The notes beneath the pieces were generated by a model. That model made no database searches, was not told the origin of the DNA, and worked only from the letters and a program-made list of their open reading frames with translations. A stretch of DNA of 64,000 nucleotides from Limonium bicolor (lineage: Eukaryota > Streptophyta > Magnoliopsida > Caryophyllales > Plumbaginaceae): the NCBI GenBank assembly GCA_023374045.1, contig CM041776.1:475901375-475965374 (forward strand), in the 5' to 3' direction. Every line of letters starts with the position of its first letter. Position 1 is the stretch's first letter. The translations under genes and the position numbers were made by a program. Below, in pieces: positions 35,368 through 47,258 of this stretch.

Positions 35368-36484
35368 GGAACAGTTTGTATGCAGGCTCGGGATGACTAG
35401 GGTTGCAGGCGTAATCCCTCTATCGATTGCTGCATCTGATAAAATATAAGTTTTTTTTATCTTTAGTGCAGCCCTTCATTTTAAGGAATCGACATCGGGG
35501 TTGCATTCGGACTAGCGCCTGGCCATGCAAGGTCGGACGCCTCTAACTTTTCTTCCGCCTGACACTACCGAGCGAGAAACCCATGTGAGGCGTCCAAACT
35601 TCATTCATCTGAATGTCTTCGTCTCTTCACGCGTCCGGCTTAATATGGTCTAGACAGGGTTTAGCGTGCTCCTAGAGATGTACGACCTTACTGATCTGAA
35701 CGTAAGTTCAGACAACACTCAAATATGCCCCAAATTCTTCGTTCTTGCTCCAATTTGCTCCGCGTTTGTACCGTTGCGCACCCTGAGATCCAAACTTCTG
35801 TATTTCCCATGCTTTTTTTCCCGCTTTTAACACATAGATACACATCAGTTCTTAATAAACAAGAATCATAGGAAAATACTAGATAAGTGTGAAATTTAAC
35901 CCGAATCATTACAAATTTAGAAGTAAAAATAATCTTAAAGGTATATAAATTTCACGTTTATCTAACTTCCTCACATTTAGCTTTTGCTTGTCCTCAAATA
36001 AATATAGAATATGACTAATTTTAAGGTCGTAGTATTTAAACTTAGGATCAAACAACTACCGATGGAAAATGAGCAAAATGACAATCAAAAGAATAGTACT
36101 GCTATTCGCTGTAGGTTTTCACAATCAGTGAAAAAGATTAAAGTTAAAAGCATGAAGAAGTTAGATTATAGAAACTGAACGCAAAATAGTTTGGGATCTT
36201 CCACTATTTCTTCCTCTAACCTTTGGATGACAAGGGGTGTAAAGTAACGCCTTATTCCATGATACCTTTCAACACCACATACTCATGATCATAATAGGAA
36301 AAATGAATTAAACCTTTAACTTTCCATATTTCTTTTCTTCTGTTAACATTCTATTCTTCCATTTGCGCATTCAATTCAATCCCCCAAACTTTTCTCTTCA
36401 TCCCTATAGCGGCTTTGGACCAACTATCCCAGATCCCGAGACCTTAGGTAGCTAGGTGTTAAAGCACCCCAAGGACTTAATAAC
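35368..36484. other. Non-coding stretch, probably 3' LTR/UTR side of the Athila-like element
   Basis: No coding potential. A purine tract on the minus strand (AAAGTTTGGGGGATTG, about 36380-36395) could be the polypurine tract of the minus-strand Athila-like element, which would make sequence to its left an LTR remnant. No matching second LTR lies in the window, so this is tentative. The last 8 bases (36477-36484) are one copy of the hAT target duplication. Confidence 0.4.
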
Positions 36485-37366
36485 TAATGGTGGCCACCGA
36501 ATCCGAATCTACCCGGAACCGGTGAATCTACCCGGAATCGATAGGAAGCGGAACCGGCCGGAACCGATTCGGAACCGGAACCGCCCCCTTCCGAATCGAA
36601 TCCGAATACAAGTTTTGAGATTCGGGACCGAACCGGGACCGGAACCGGAACCGGAACCGCCCGGAACCGCCTGGATTCGCATCGGATTCGGAACCATGGA
36701 ACCGGAACCGGAATCGGAACCGGTGGAACCGGAACCGGAACCGCCCCGGAACCGGTCAAAGTTACCGATGGAATCACCACTTAGGACTTCTATTTTGTAT
36801 TGTAATCTTTTAGAATGTATTAGTATTACTTTCTTTCCATGTAATCTTTTAAGACTTCCAAATTGAAATCATGTAACCTATAAGTAGCTGTACTCTTTTT
36901 CCTTATTAGGGTTTTTACCTAATAAGGTTTTAACGAGGCAGTGAATCATATAATAAAATCCGCTTTGCTCTTTAATTTTTGCAAATTCAATACAAAAATT
37001 TAAGTCTTTGGTTCTTACACATTTAAGATTATAAACTTGAGGAATAACCTAGCTAGGAGTAAAGTGGACGAAAAGAGCAACGTGTACGCGCAAACGGATC
37101 TAAAATCGGAGTTAAAACGAAGAAACTGGAGCCGATTGAATCTTTCCAGAACCGGTCGGAACCGCCCCGGAACCGGTCGGAACCGGAACCGGAACCGCTC
37201 CGGAACCGGTCGGAACCGTTGATTTGAGCGAATCCGAAGCGAATACAGAGTTCCGGAACCGGAACCAGAACCAGAACCGCCCCGGAACCGCCAAGGACCG
37301 GTTCCGAATCCGAATACACATTTTCCGGAACCGGAACCGGTGGAACCGGAACCGTGGCCACCATTA
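36485..37366. mobile_element. Intact 882-bp hAT-like non-autonomous transposon
   Basis: Perfect 13-bp terminal inverted repeats (TAATGGTGGCCAC at 36485-36497 and its complement at 37354-37366) are flanked by identical 8-bp target duplications TTAATAAC (36477-36484 and 37367-37374). Long subterminal regions consist of degenerate GGAACCGG repeats in opposite orientation at the two ends (about 36500-36760 and 37140-37350), so the ends can fold together. The 8-bp duplication and short inverted repeats match the hAT superfamily. No transposase is encoded; the Arg/Asn/Pro-rich reading frames are translations of the repeats. Confidence 0.9.
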
Positions 37367-37374
37367 TTAATAAC

Positions 37375-38478
37375 CAAATGAAGAGGCCTATTTTGGTTCA
37401 GGAATTTTAATTCAGATCAACAGAGTACTTTGCCTTATTCTTTTCATACCAAACTTTCTCATCATTTTCAGAATCCTAAACTAGCCTAATTTAGTTTTCA
37501 TAATCAGCTAATCCACCAAATTTCAGTGAAAATGGATTCAGTTTGAATAAAATTATACATACACATAGCCTAAAGCAAAAGTATTCTTAAGGTGGTCATC
37601 AGGCTCATTTTCAAAAACCTCAACAAAAATTTTCACTCAAAGACTCAATTTTATTGGCCCTGAAAGAAGCAATTCTTTCAAAGCAATAGGGCAACCAAAA
37701 TAAAATGTGGCATTAAGTACAATTGACAATATTTAGAAAGTACATCTAATTCCTCACAGTTAAAAGAAAGAAAAGGACTTTCTAAATATTCTAGACTCAT
37801 TGAGGGTTAATTAAAGATCTCATGGACTTTATACATTTAAAGTGTAAGCTAGACTCAAACGAAAGTGAAGGGACACGAAAACTCCCCTAATATTTTCAGA
37901 TTGAGGAAGGGCGCCTTCCTTACACTTAAGTCCTTCCCCGGGGTAGGAATCTTCCTCACACTTGCTACACTTGCTTTGAAGCAAGTGTTCAGCCTTAGAG
38001 TGTGCATGATCATCACACTTGCAAGCACCTCAGAAAACCACAAGAATTGATGCTAAAAACATCTCGTTAAACGCATCGGCATTGGAATCTCGAGTGAATG
38101 AACTAGATGTAGTTATCTAAGAAAACAAAGAAGTCAATAAGAAATACTAGAAACAAAAGAAAACATAAATTTACTCAATTTTGAGAAGTGTCTGGCTGTG
38201 TGTCCGGTTGTAGTGGTCCGGACGAGTCCCCTAGTGTGATTTGTCTGATGTCTGGGCTAGCATGTCGGACATGGTTACTGCATTCCGTCATCTCGTACCC
38301 GATCCAGACGTGCAGACCCGGACACATGTCCGGACAAGGCACAAAATTGAGAATCATGTATATTACTCAACAAAACATCATTAAATACTTAAAGACAAAA
38401 TAAACGGAAACTAACCACTAGGTTGCCTCCCAGTCAGCCACCCTTCTTTATAGTCTTTGGCTAGACTTAACGGGGAAA
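37375..38478 (-). other. Non-coding 3' region of the Athila-like element
   Basis: Between the pol remnant and the hAT-like insertion lie about 1.1 kb without coding sequence. A cluster of GTCCGGAC-type palindromic motifs occurs at about 38188-38345. ACCACTAGGTTGCCTCCCA (about 38413) resembles sequence often found 3' of Athila pol. Confidence 0.5.
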
Positions 38479-39543
38479 CTACACTGTAACGGGATCCTTA
38501 AGATTTAGCTCAAAAATGTATTCCTTGTCTAACGTAGTACCCAAAAACACCTTAATATGGGAACCATTAACTTTGAATGAACCGCCTTTACCATTATCTA
38601 GTTCCAGAGCTCCAAACAGAGAGATGCTTATAATTCTAAAGGGTCCAAACAAAAAAGATTTCAACTTATCGAGAAACAACTTAAGTCTGGAATTGAAAGA
38701 AGCACTAGATCTCCCGCCTTGAAGTCTCGTTTGGAGATCATATTGTTGTGCCAACGCTTGATCCTCTCCTTATAGATGATGGCATTCTCATATGAATCAT
38801 CTCTAAGCTCCTTTAACTCCGTCAACTGAAACTTGTGCTTCTCACCGGCTTTCTACAAATCAAAGTTAAGCGCCTTCAATGCCCAATATGATTTGTATTC
38901 CAACTCCATAGGCAAATGGCACGCCTTCCCATAAACTAGCTTGTACGGGGATATGCCAATGAGTGTCTTAAAGGTGAACGGTAAGCCTAGAGCAAGTCGT
39001 CCACTTCATCTTGTCCGTTCGTCTGGGGGTGGTAAGGTAGAGCCACCATGTGACGGACTCCATGCTTCTTCAGAAGAGCAACAAACTGACAATTACAGAA
39101 GTGGGAGCCACCGTTGCTGATTATAGCACGAGGGACACTGAATCTAGTGAAAATATTCTTCTTAAGCAACTTTACAACCACTTTAGCATCATTAGTAGAG
39201 CAGGCAAGGGCTTCCGCCCACTTAGAAACATAATCAACAGCTACTAAGATGTATAAATTTCCAAAAGAATTCGAGAAAGGTCCCATAAAGTCTATACCCC
39301 AAACGTCGAACAATTCAACTTCTAACATGTTATTCAAGGGTAGTTCATTCGACGTGATAAGTTACCGTGCCTTTGACACCAATCACAGGTAGAAACAAAC
39401 ACGTGATAATCTTTATGAAGGGTATTCCAGTAGAAATCTGATTCGAGTACCTTTGCAGTTGTACGAGTGGTACCATGATGTCCACCGACCTCTCTGGAAT
39501 GGCAATGAGGGAGTATGTTTCTTGCTTCTAACTGTGGATGCAC
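38479..39543 (-). pseudogene. Athila-like integrase (zinc finger, core and C-terminal part)
   Basis: Reads right to left. The N-terminal zinc-binding segment with GGHH and CDWC lies at about 39543-39340. The catalytic core at 39337-38987 contains [11 protein letters not shown], typical of Athila/Tat integrases. The second catalytic Asp is replaced: the motif reads ISNGGSHF where Asp is expected. The third (QTNGQ.EV) keeps Glu. A C-terminal SH3-like part (FGPFRI, about 38754-38479) follows in another frame. Several frameshifts are present, and the substitution alone should inactivate strand transfer. Confidence 0.85.
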
Positions 39544-39868
39544 CTTCGAATGATTCCATCTGCATAAATTTTAAAAATATAAGGATCATTCCAAAATTAA
39601 TGCTTAAGTACATAAAAGAGACGCTTCCTCTGCTGATAAGTCATATGAGCAAGAATGATCTTCCTAGATAGATAATTTGCAATGTCAGCGAACCAAGCCC
39701 CCCAACTGCATCGACTGTAAATATGGCCTCATTAGGGAAGGACTCGTTGATGATACCACCACCATCCGGAACCTCTATTTTTGACAAATGATATGCCCAC
39801 CTCATTATGTGTTCCTTTCTTATCCCTGATTTCAATATCAAATTGTTGAAGAACATGGATCCATCTGA

Positions 39869-41145
39869 TTACCTGGGATTTGCATCAGCTTTAGCAAACA
39901 AGTACTTAAGAGCAAAATGATCAGTATGCACAATAACTTTGCTACCCAATAAGTACTGATGAAATTTATCTAAAGCAAAGATAATTGCTAGCATTTCTTT
40001 CTCTTTGGTAGCATAATTTTTCTGAGCATCATTCAATGTACGATTAGCATAATAAATCATTCTCAAAGTTTTATCAATATCTAGCACAAAGCAGCCCCCA
40101 CAGCGTAATCACTAGCTTCGTAAATAATTTCAAATGGCAAAGACCAATAAGGTGACACAACAACTGGTGCAGAAACAAGCGTCTCCTTTAATAGATTAAA
40201 AGATGCTAAACACTCATAAAAAAATGAAATTTTACATCCTTAGCAAGTAACTCACAGAGAGGCTTAGTAATCTTGGAAAAATATTTAATAAATCTCCTAT
40301 AAGAACATGTCCAAGAAAACTGCGAACGTCCTTAACAGAAGAGGGATGCGGAAGTTTCTCGATTACCTCAATTTTAGCACGATCCACCTCAATACCTTTA
40401 GATGAAACTTTATGTCCCATCATGATTCCATCCCGGACCATAAAGTGCCATTTTTCCCAGTTCAGTGCCAAATTTATTTCCTCGCACCTGGCTAAAATAC
40501 GATCAAGGTTCTCTAAACATGACTCCAAAGTTAGACCAAAAACGGAAAAGTTGTCCATGAAAACCTCAATGCATTTCTCCATATAACCAGAAAAATGTCA
40601 CCATCATGCATCTCTGAAAGGTATCAGGAGCATTGCAAAAACCAAACGACATTCTCCTATAAGCAAAAGTTTCATATGGACACGTAAAAGTAGTCTTCTC
40701 CTGATCCTTAGGAGCAATCACAATTTAGAAATAACTGGAATAACCGTCTAGAAAACAATAATAGTTCTGCCCTGCTAATTTTTCAAACATCTGAAAAATG
40801 AAAGGAAGGGGAAAATACCCTTACGGGTGGCATTATTCAACTTTTGTGATAATCGATACAAGCTTTCCACCTTGTAGTGGTGCGCTATGGGATCAGCTTG
40901 CCTTTCTTATTTGGTACCACGGTAATTCCCCCCGTTGGTACTACGTGAACCGGGCTCACCCACTGACTGTCTGAAATAGGATAAATAATTCCAGACTCAA
41001 GTAATTTAATTACCTCTTTGTTTACTACTTCTTTTAGAACGGGGTTGAGACGTCTCCGAGGCTGCGCCAGTGGCCTGTAGTCATCCTCCATGTATATCCG
41101 ATAAGAACACAGCTGAGGGCTGATTCCATGAATGTCTGCTATCAA
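39869..41145 (-). pseudogene. Athila-like reverse transcriptase and RNase H
   Basis: The RT N-terminal part at 41145-40888 has YRPLAQPRRRLNP and WVSPVHVVP. The palm motif at about 40561-40535 reads VFMDNFSVFG, where the family has two Asp; the second is Asn. The thumb/connection (SSVKDVRSFLGH) lies at about 40330. RNase H (40087-39869) shows NYATKEKEMLAIIFALDKF and HTDHFALKYL. Frame breaks are numerous. The element is dead through the D-to-N change in the polymerase site as well as the frame damage. Confidence 0.88.
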
Positions 41146-41454
41146 CTAACTGATAGCCGATGTATGCTTACGCAGCTCCTCCAGAAGTTGCTTCTCTTGT
41201 ACACCAGTCAATTCAGAAGATACAATAATAGGTAAGTCAGAAGGTTGCCTAACAAAAAAAATACTTAAGATGAGGGGGTAAAGGTTTCATCTCCTCTGTA
41301 TGTGATTTTTCAATGGAAGGTCATGGCCTATCAACACTTCTCTATACTCTCTCAAACTTCTCCTTGTAAGTGGGAAAGTCTGGCCGTCTCCTATCTAGCT
41401 CCTCTACCATGAGGACGATGTCTGAATCTTCATCATCTACCTCACAAGATGCCA

Positions 41455-42664
41455 TCAGACACCTTCTAGAATATCCTTCTCTTCTCTGTTAAAAACTATT
41501 TCCCGCGTTGAAGAATCAATAACATCTACAGAAAAGCAAGACTGATCACCTCTAAGACGTTTCATATTTCGAGTCATATCAAATACAACCTGCTCATCAT
41601 GAAAACGTAGGATAATCTTACCCCCCCCCCCCCTCGACATCAATAAGAGTACGAGCAATACGCATGAATGGTCTCCCAAGAATCAATAGAACATCCATAT
41701 CCCCTTCCATGTCAATTATAATCAAATCAATAGGGAAAATAAATTACCAACATTTACCACTAAATCCTCTATCTTCCCTGTTGGTGGAATTATTGACAGA
41801 TCAGCTAATTGTAATTGCACTGAAGTAGGAGAACACTGACCAAGACCCGACTTCTTAAAAATAGATAATGGCATCAAATTCACACTAGCTCCTAAGTCAC
41901 ATAAACCATTACCGTATTCTACCTCTTCGATTGAGCAGGGAATGATCGAAATTCCAGGATCTCCTAGCTTCGGTGGTAGCTTTCTTCAACAAAACAATAG
42001 AAACCTTCTCTGTTAATCTCACTGTATCAGTTTCCTGTAAAGATCACCTATTAGACAAAATATCTTTCATAAACTTAGCATATATAGGCATCTGAGTAAA
42101 AGCATTAGAAAAAGGAATATTATTTTTTAATATCTTAAAAATATTAAGAAATTTACCAAATTTCTAATCCAAATTCTTTTTCTTAACTCTATTAGAAAAC
42201 GAAATAGGAGGAACATAAGAAAATTGAGAAGGTCTAACAACAAGAGATTCTGGACGCTCTTTCTCCTTGGGAACTACCACTTCCTCAAATTTAGGTGGAG
42301 ATTCTTCTGATTTGTTAGAATCTCCCTCAGCTTCAAGAACATCATAAACCAATTCCTTACCACTTCTTAAAGTAACCGCTTTCATCTGCTCTCTTGGGTT
42401 TGGATCGGTCTGACCAGGAAGTGTCCCTGCAGGTCTTCCCGCTAGCTTATGTGAAAGTTGACTTAACTGTCTCTCCACATTCTGATTTATAGTTACCTGA
42501 TCAACATACTTGGCCTCCATGTCTGCAATTCTAGCATTAGTAGCTTGGCCCTGTTTCAGCAACTCTGTGAACATGCTCTCAATCTTATTGCCTCCCTATG
42601 AATTTTGAGCTTTTTCCTGTTGTCTATTAAAATAAGGTTGTATGTTATTCTAATTATAAGCATG
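41455..42664 (-). pseudogene. Athila-like gag C-terminus and protease region
   Basis: The 42574-42164 frame has AVTLRSGKEL, a motif characteristic of Athila gag-pol, in a Glu/Lys/Pro-rich context. The protease/linker region downstream (to about 41455) is fragmented. Gag coding continues rightward and is cut at 42664 by the Ogre-like LTR; its N-terminal part is not seen in the window. A run of 14 or so C (about 41621-41634) may be an assembly artefact. Confidence 0.75.
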
Positions 42665-44493
42665 TGTTATACCCAAAATTTTGACCCCCCTGGTTAGGGT
42701 CTACGAGGTTTTGGTGTTGTGAGGGCATTTTAATCAAGTAATGAAAGATTCCGGCTCGATCGGCGCATTCCAGGGCATGGGGGGCAGTTTCGTCATTGTC
42801 AGGGGCGTTTTCGTAATTTTTAAGGCTCCCGAGACCTCCTATAGGCTTTCTCTCTCCTCCAAAGGATGCCCAAATCAGCTTGAAATGCTTTGATATTTTA
42901 ACCTATGATAGAGGATGACATTTTAAGCATAATGGCGTTGGAATTTTGATTTTTTGAATTCCCAATAATTTTCTAGCAATTTCTGACTGAATCTGACAAG
43001 AAATTGAATTTAAAAATATTCCAACTTTTAAAAAATCCGATTCCACTTCAGAAAAATCATAATTGCCATCCTTCACACGTGGTAAACATTTCACAGCAAA
43101 ATTCCTTTGGGAAGTCATTTAATTAAAATGCCAAAAAATCTTACTTTTACTAGATTTTCTTTATCTTTAAGAAAGTCTATATAAAGGGATATGTCTTTTG
43201 ATAAAATCAGAATCTCATATGCTCAAGAACCCTAGGAAGGTAGAAAGCACAACCCTCTCTCTCTCTCTCTCACGTTTTTCAACACCCGGCTACCCGAATC
43301 ACACCGAATATTCCCTAAAAACACCATCTAAACACGTTTTTCAATTGCCAATACATCAAAAGTCATCAAACATCAACCAAACCACCTCCAAAACGTGAAG
43401 AACACCATCAACTATTAACAACCAGAGGATGGGGTTGAACTCAATCCGGAACCAGCATCATCGGAGCCTCCGAAGAATCCCGACAAGAAGAATCTCATTG
43501 ACACAGAAGGTAAAACAGGTTGGGACCTCCTTCTTTTGATTTACTACGACCTCATCGGTCTTCTGTTAAATTTTGGGCTTAAACCAACACCTTTTGGCTT
43601 CTGTATTGCCATTTGTTTAAGCTTCTATCCAATTACTTATTCATTAAGTTTCGCATTGAATTCGATTTCAAATTGAAAACTTTCAATCACTAACGTCTTG
43701 AGCTCAAACAAGACAGGGACCGTCAGCGGCAAGTTAAATTTGAGCTCAAAACACCGTTGGGAACCATCAAAAACCACCGTCTGTGGGTGGTCCGTGACCT
43801 CGGACGCATGGTCCCGGACCACACGGACGGGTTGTCCGTGACCACGGACACCCCGACGGCGGCGGATTTTAAATTTTAAAAAAATTTAGGTTTGCTTAAA
43901 CTATGTCCGGGCCCGGACTCCTGTCCGTGGCCCCGGACTTTTCAATTTGCGTATTTATTTGATTTCTTTTCGGAGTTATTCAATTCAATTAGGTCTGTGG
44001 TCTCGACAGTGGGTCCGTGGTCTCGGACGTGGGTCCGTGGTCTCGGACAGTGGGTCCGTGGCCACGGACAAATTAAAATTTGACATAATTCTGCCCTCCG
44101 AAATCCTAGTTTAGGTAGCTTTTATTTCACTTTAATTTTCTGTAAAAAACGCTAAAAAATAAAAAAACGAAGCGCACACTTAGGTTAAAAATGACTTTGT
44201 AGTAAGCCGTAAATAAACCAAGTAGAGGAAAAAACCACTAGGAAGGTAATGAAAGTAATTTGAACCCTAAATAAGTCGAATACCTAGCCCCCAAACCTGA
44301 ACTCTCCTTTCCTAATTTGATCTAGGTAAAAATTAGGTGGTGACTCTAATAGTTCCAGTGAGCTAGCTTAGGTTTAATAATTATTGTTATATATGACATA
44401 GTTATTAATCTTGGTTATGAGTGGACCTAAAACTCGGTTAGATCCTAATTAGCTTTAATCAACCATAGGTAGGGTTAAATCGAGGCTCAACAG
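42665..44493 (+). repeat. Ogre-like 5' LTR (1829 bp), element D
   Basis: TGTTATACCC...GGCTCAACA, inserted in the Athila gag region. It is homologous to the minus-strand LTR at 15440-17111. It contains a CT-dinucleotide run (43254-43272) and a tandem GGGTCCGTGGTCTCGGAC repeat (43991-44070) within a wider cluster of GTCCG-type motifs (from about 43780). Confidence 0.8.
43991..44070. repeat. About 20-bp tandem repeat in Ogre-like LTR, 4 copies
   Basis: Units of GGGTCCGTGGTCTCGGACnn, the first and last divergent. Each has GTCCG and CGGAC arms, so each can form a small hairpin. Confidence 0.8.
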
Positions 44494-44496
44494 ACT

Positions 44497-44514
44497 GGCG
44501 GACCTTCTGCTGGG
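44497..44514 (+). promoter_or_regulatory. Probable PBS of element D
   Basis: TGGCGGACCTTCTGCTGG starts three bases after the LTR end. It resembles the TGGCGAC-type PBS (tRNA-Arg) reported for Ogre elements, but the match is imperfect. Confidence 0.5.
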
Positions 44515-47258
44515 GACCACTTCTTAATTTTAACTTGTTTATTTTAAGAAAGAGGCTAACTTGAAAATGTTTATTTATGGCTTTTACATCGTTTGTTTTA
44601 CTTTTGTACACAATTTAAATTTATGTACCTTGATCATATGAGAGCGAGGGTCCACACGCAAACCAATTTCACCCGGACCCGTTTGAGGGTCCCCCTGTCA
44701 GGGACTCACACCTTCTAGGTGATGTGAATAAGTGGGGGAAAAGAGGAGGTGTCGTCTAACCACACCCCCTTCCTGGGCTTTAGCCCAAGCATTTTCCTGG
44801 CAGTACCCTTACCTAGCCCATTGTTTGGTCAGTCAAAGACCCGACTGTAGACCGCACACCTTCAGGTGATGTGAAAAAAGTGGGGAAGCCCAAAGAGAAT
44901 AGCGTGCAGCCCTATTCCTTTGCGGTGACCCTGAGCCCGCGCCCCAAGCCCTCTCCGGATCGATCTGTACCTTGGACTGACTCATTTGTGAGGACATTTG
45001 CATACACCTCCTTATGCAAGACTCTGTGTATATTTTTTTCTCCTGGGCCTCAGGCCCAATGTCTGTGTCGATCCTTCAATCTCTCCCAGTCCGAATGAAA
45101 TACTTTAAGGTTTCAGTGGCCCAATGCCTTTACCTCCACGAATCATCCTCTCAGGATAAGCTCGAAGGTTTCCATTATTCCCTTTAAGATTGCTGGCCAT
45201 TTCACATGCCAAAAATCTCCAGCCTGCTCGGCCCAAACAGTCCAAAAAAAAAGGGTCCTGTAATCAGAATATAAGGTCCCTCAGAGGAAAACCTTCATGT
45301 CATTGAAAGCCCGTGCCTTAATGGTTTTTTTACTTTATGTTCTAAAACAGAAAGAAGGCAAGATTTCAGAAAGGCGCTAGGACAGGAGTTTCCGGACGTT
45401 GACCGACTGCCTACTCCCCCGCTTCCATCATCCAGCCCGAAGTAGACTCCAGCTCATCTGATATGTCGGTCCAGGCTCAGACGATATCCCTCAGGAGAAT
45501 CAGCCACATGGGGGAAAACCAGAACACTTTCTGTTGAGGAGCTCATGAAAAATTTTGATTTGAAACACCAGGAGGCAATCCAGGCGCTCGAAAATAAATA
45601 TGTGGACACAATCACCAAGCTGGAGGATAAGTTGGCCGTGTTGGAAACGGCATCCCAAAGTAGGACCACACTGGGGGTCCGACGGGGGAGCAGGATCAAA
45701 TAGCCAGCCTGGTACGAAAACATCAAGCTGCCATTGAAGCCTTGGAGGCACGGCATACGACAGCAACAGTTGAGCTCCATGAGAAGATTGGATCTTTGGA
45801 GGCGGCACGACAGGAAAGACCGCTGCAAGGATTTGTCAACCCTTTATACGGCATGGACAATATCTCCTTGGAGGGACATGACCAAGTTTGGGTACGGATG
45901 TGGTGCTCCCGGGTACCAGTTAGCCGCTGAAGTTCAGAGGGCTCTAAGGCACATTGAGTGCATGGAAAAGGCAGTAAACCGCTGGTTTTGACTATCTCTC
46001 CACGGGATCCTATCCAACGTCGAGCTACCTGCGAAGCTGAAGCTCCCCACCTTGGCTTCTCTACAAGGGCTCGACCGATCCCCAAATCCATTTGGGCTGT
46101 TTGATCGAAGATGTCTATCCTGAGGCTCAATGATATGCAGAAGGCCAAGGTTTTTGCCCGATACCTAGATGAGATTCCTCAACGATGGGTACCTAACTCA
46201 AAGAATGAACACCAAGACATACGAGGAGATGTGTGAAGCTTTCCTGACTCACTTTGAGTATGCTAAAAAATTTGGAAATCACCTAGTCTGACCTTGCCAG
46301 CACGCGCCAATGGGGAAGTGAGTCCATGTCTGACTTTAAAAGCGGTGGGGAGGAAGGCAAGAGGCATGCCTACAAGATGGATGAGCAGGAACAATTCGCA
46401 TGATTGTTGAGAACATGCAAAAGCAGTACAATGATGAGTTAAAGTATATGTACTTTCCAAGCTTTGATATGCTCATGGGTCAGGTAGGAGTTTGGATTAG
46501 AAGTCCACAAGGGAGACCAAAAGCTTGGATATCCTCGAGGATCCGGAAGTAATTCAAAGTTCCCAAAATCTGAACCAGCGAAAGTTTACTCAACCGCAGC
46601 TACGCACAGAGCGCACCGCAGAGGTTACCGGACAGTACGAGGTGAATGCAGTCCAGCAGCCAAGGGAACAAGGGAGGAGCTATCGAGCATACCACCTCCA
46701 AGCCGGATTTTCAATCAACGAGAATTCACAGATATCGGTCGGCCTTTGAGTCAGGCTCTGAAAAAGCTCCACGAGCAGAACATCTTACAGTCTCTTCCGC
46801 CCTGACCAGGAGTCACCCGTTGGGCAAGAGTCCAAATCAGTTCTGTCACTACCATCAGTTACCAGGTCACGACACCGATCATTGCAGGGCCCTACATCAT
46901 AAGATCCAAGACCTGATCGACCAGGGACTTCAGTTCTCAGAGCGCGGGAATATCTTCGGGAATCCTATGCCGGAACTCCGCTAGGAATCTTTGTTATTTC
47001 TTTTCCCTTTAGTTGTTTGCGTAGCTTTGTCTTTTCCTTCTTTTTCTTTTCTTTTAGTTACCTTTCGTTCTTTAGCTAGTTCAGTTGTTCTTTTCCATTT
47101 GTGTTGGTACTCAATGTCATTGTTACTCTTTTGGTTATTAATAAATTCCTTCTTCGTTCATGTTTTAATGTTTATAGATTCGTTCATGTGCTAAAAAAAA
47201 AGAGAAAGAAAGGAAAAAGGAAAAACCTCCCGCTCATAAAGCATGTGCGCAAACATAT
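44515..47258 (+). pseudogene. Element D leader and Tat/Ogre-type gag, truncated by element E
   Basis: A leader to about 45350 contains two copies of a CACACCTTCnAGGTGATGTGAA motif (about 44708 and 44856). Broken gag follows. 45550-45990 has Glu/Lys-rich coiled-coil-like segments. 46640-46984 contains FCHYHQLPGHDTDHCRALHH, the atypical His/Cys motif of Tat/Ogre gag, followed by KIQDLIDQG. The gag frame stops at 46981-46983. The next about 270 bases carry no coding sequence before element E starts at 47259. Protease and pol of D are absent from the window. Confidence 0.78.

Noticed and set aside
36456..36866. 136-codon Arg/Asn/Pro-rich frame, and similar frames at 17384-17743 and 37015-37377
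   Set aside because: They are translations of GGAACCGG repeats inside the hAT-like elements, open in several frames on both strands.
41621..41634. Poly-C run as a functional tract
   Set aside because: It lies inside broken Athila protease/linker sequence and is most simply a homopolymer error or slippage.
45454..46148. Overlapping minus-strand frames up to 141 codons
   Set aside because: They are antisense shadows of the element D gag region; the plus-strand frames carry the recognisable gag motifs.
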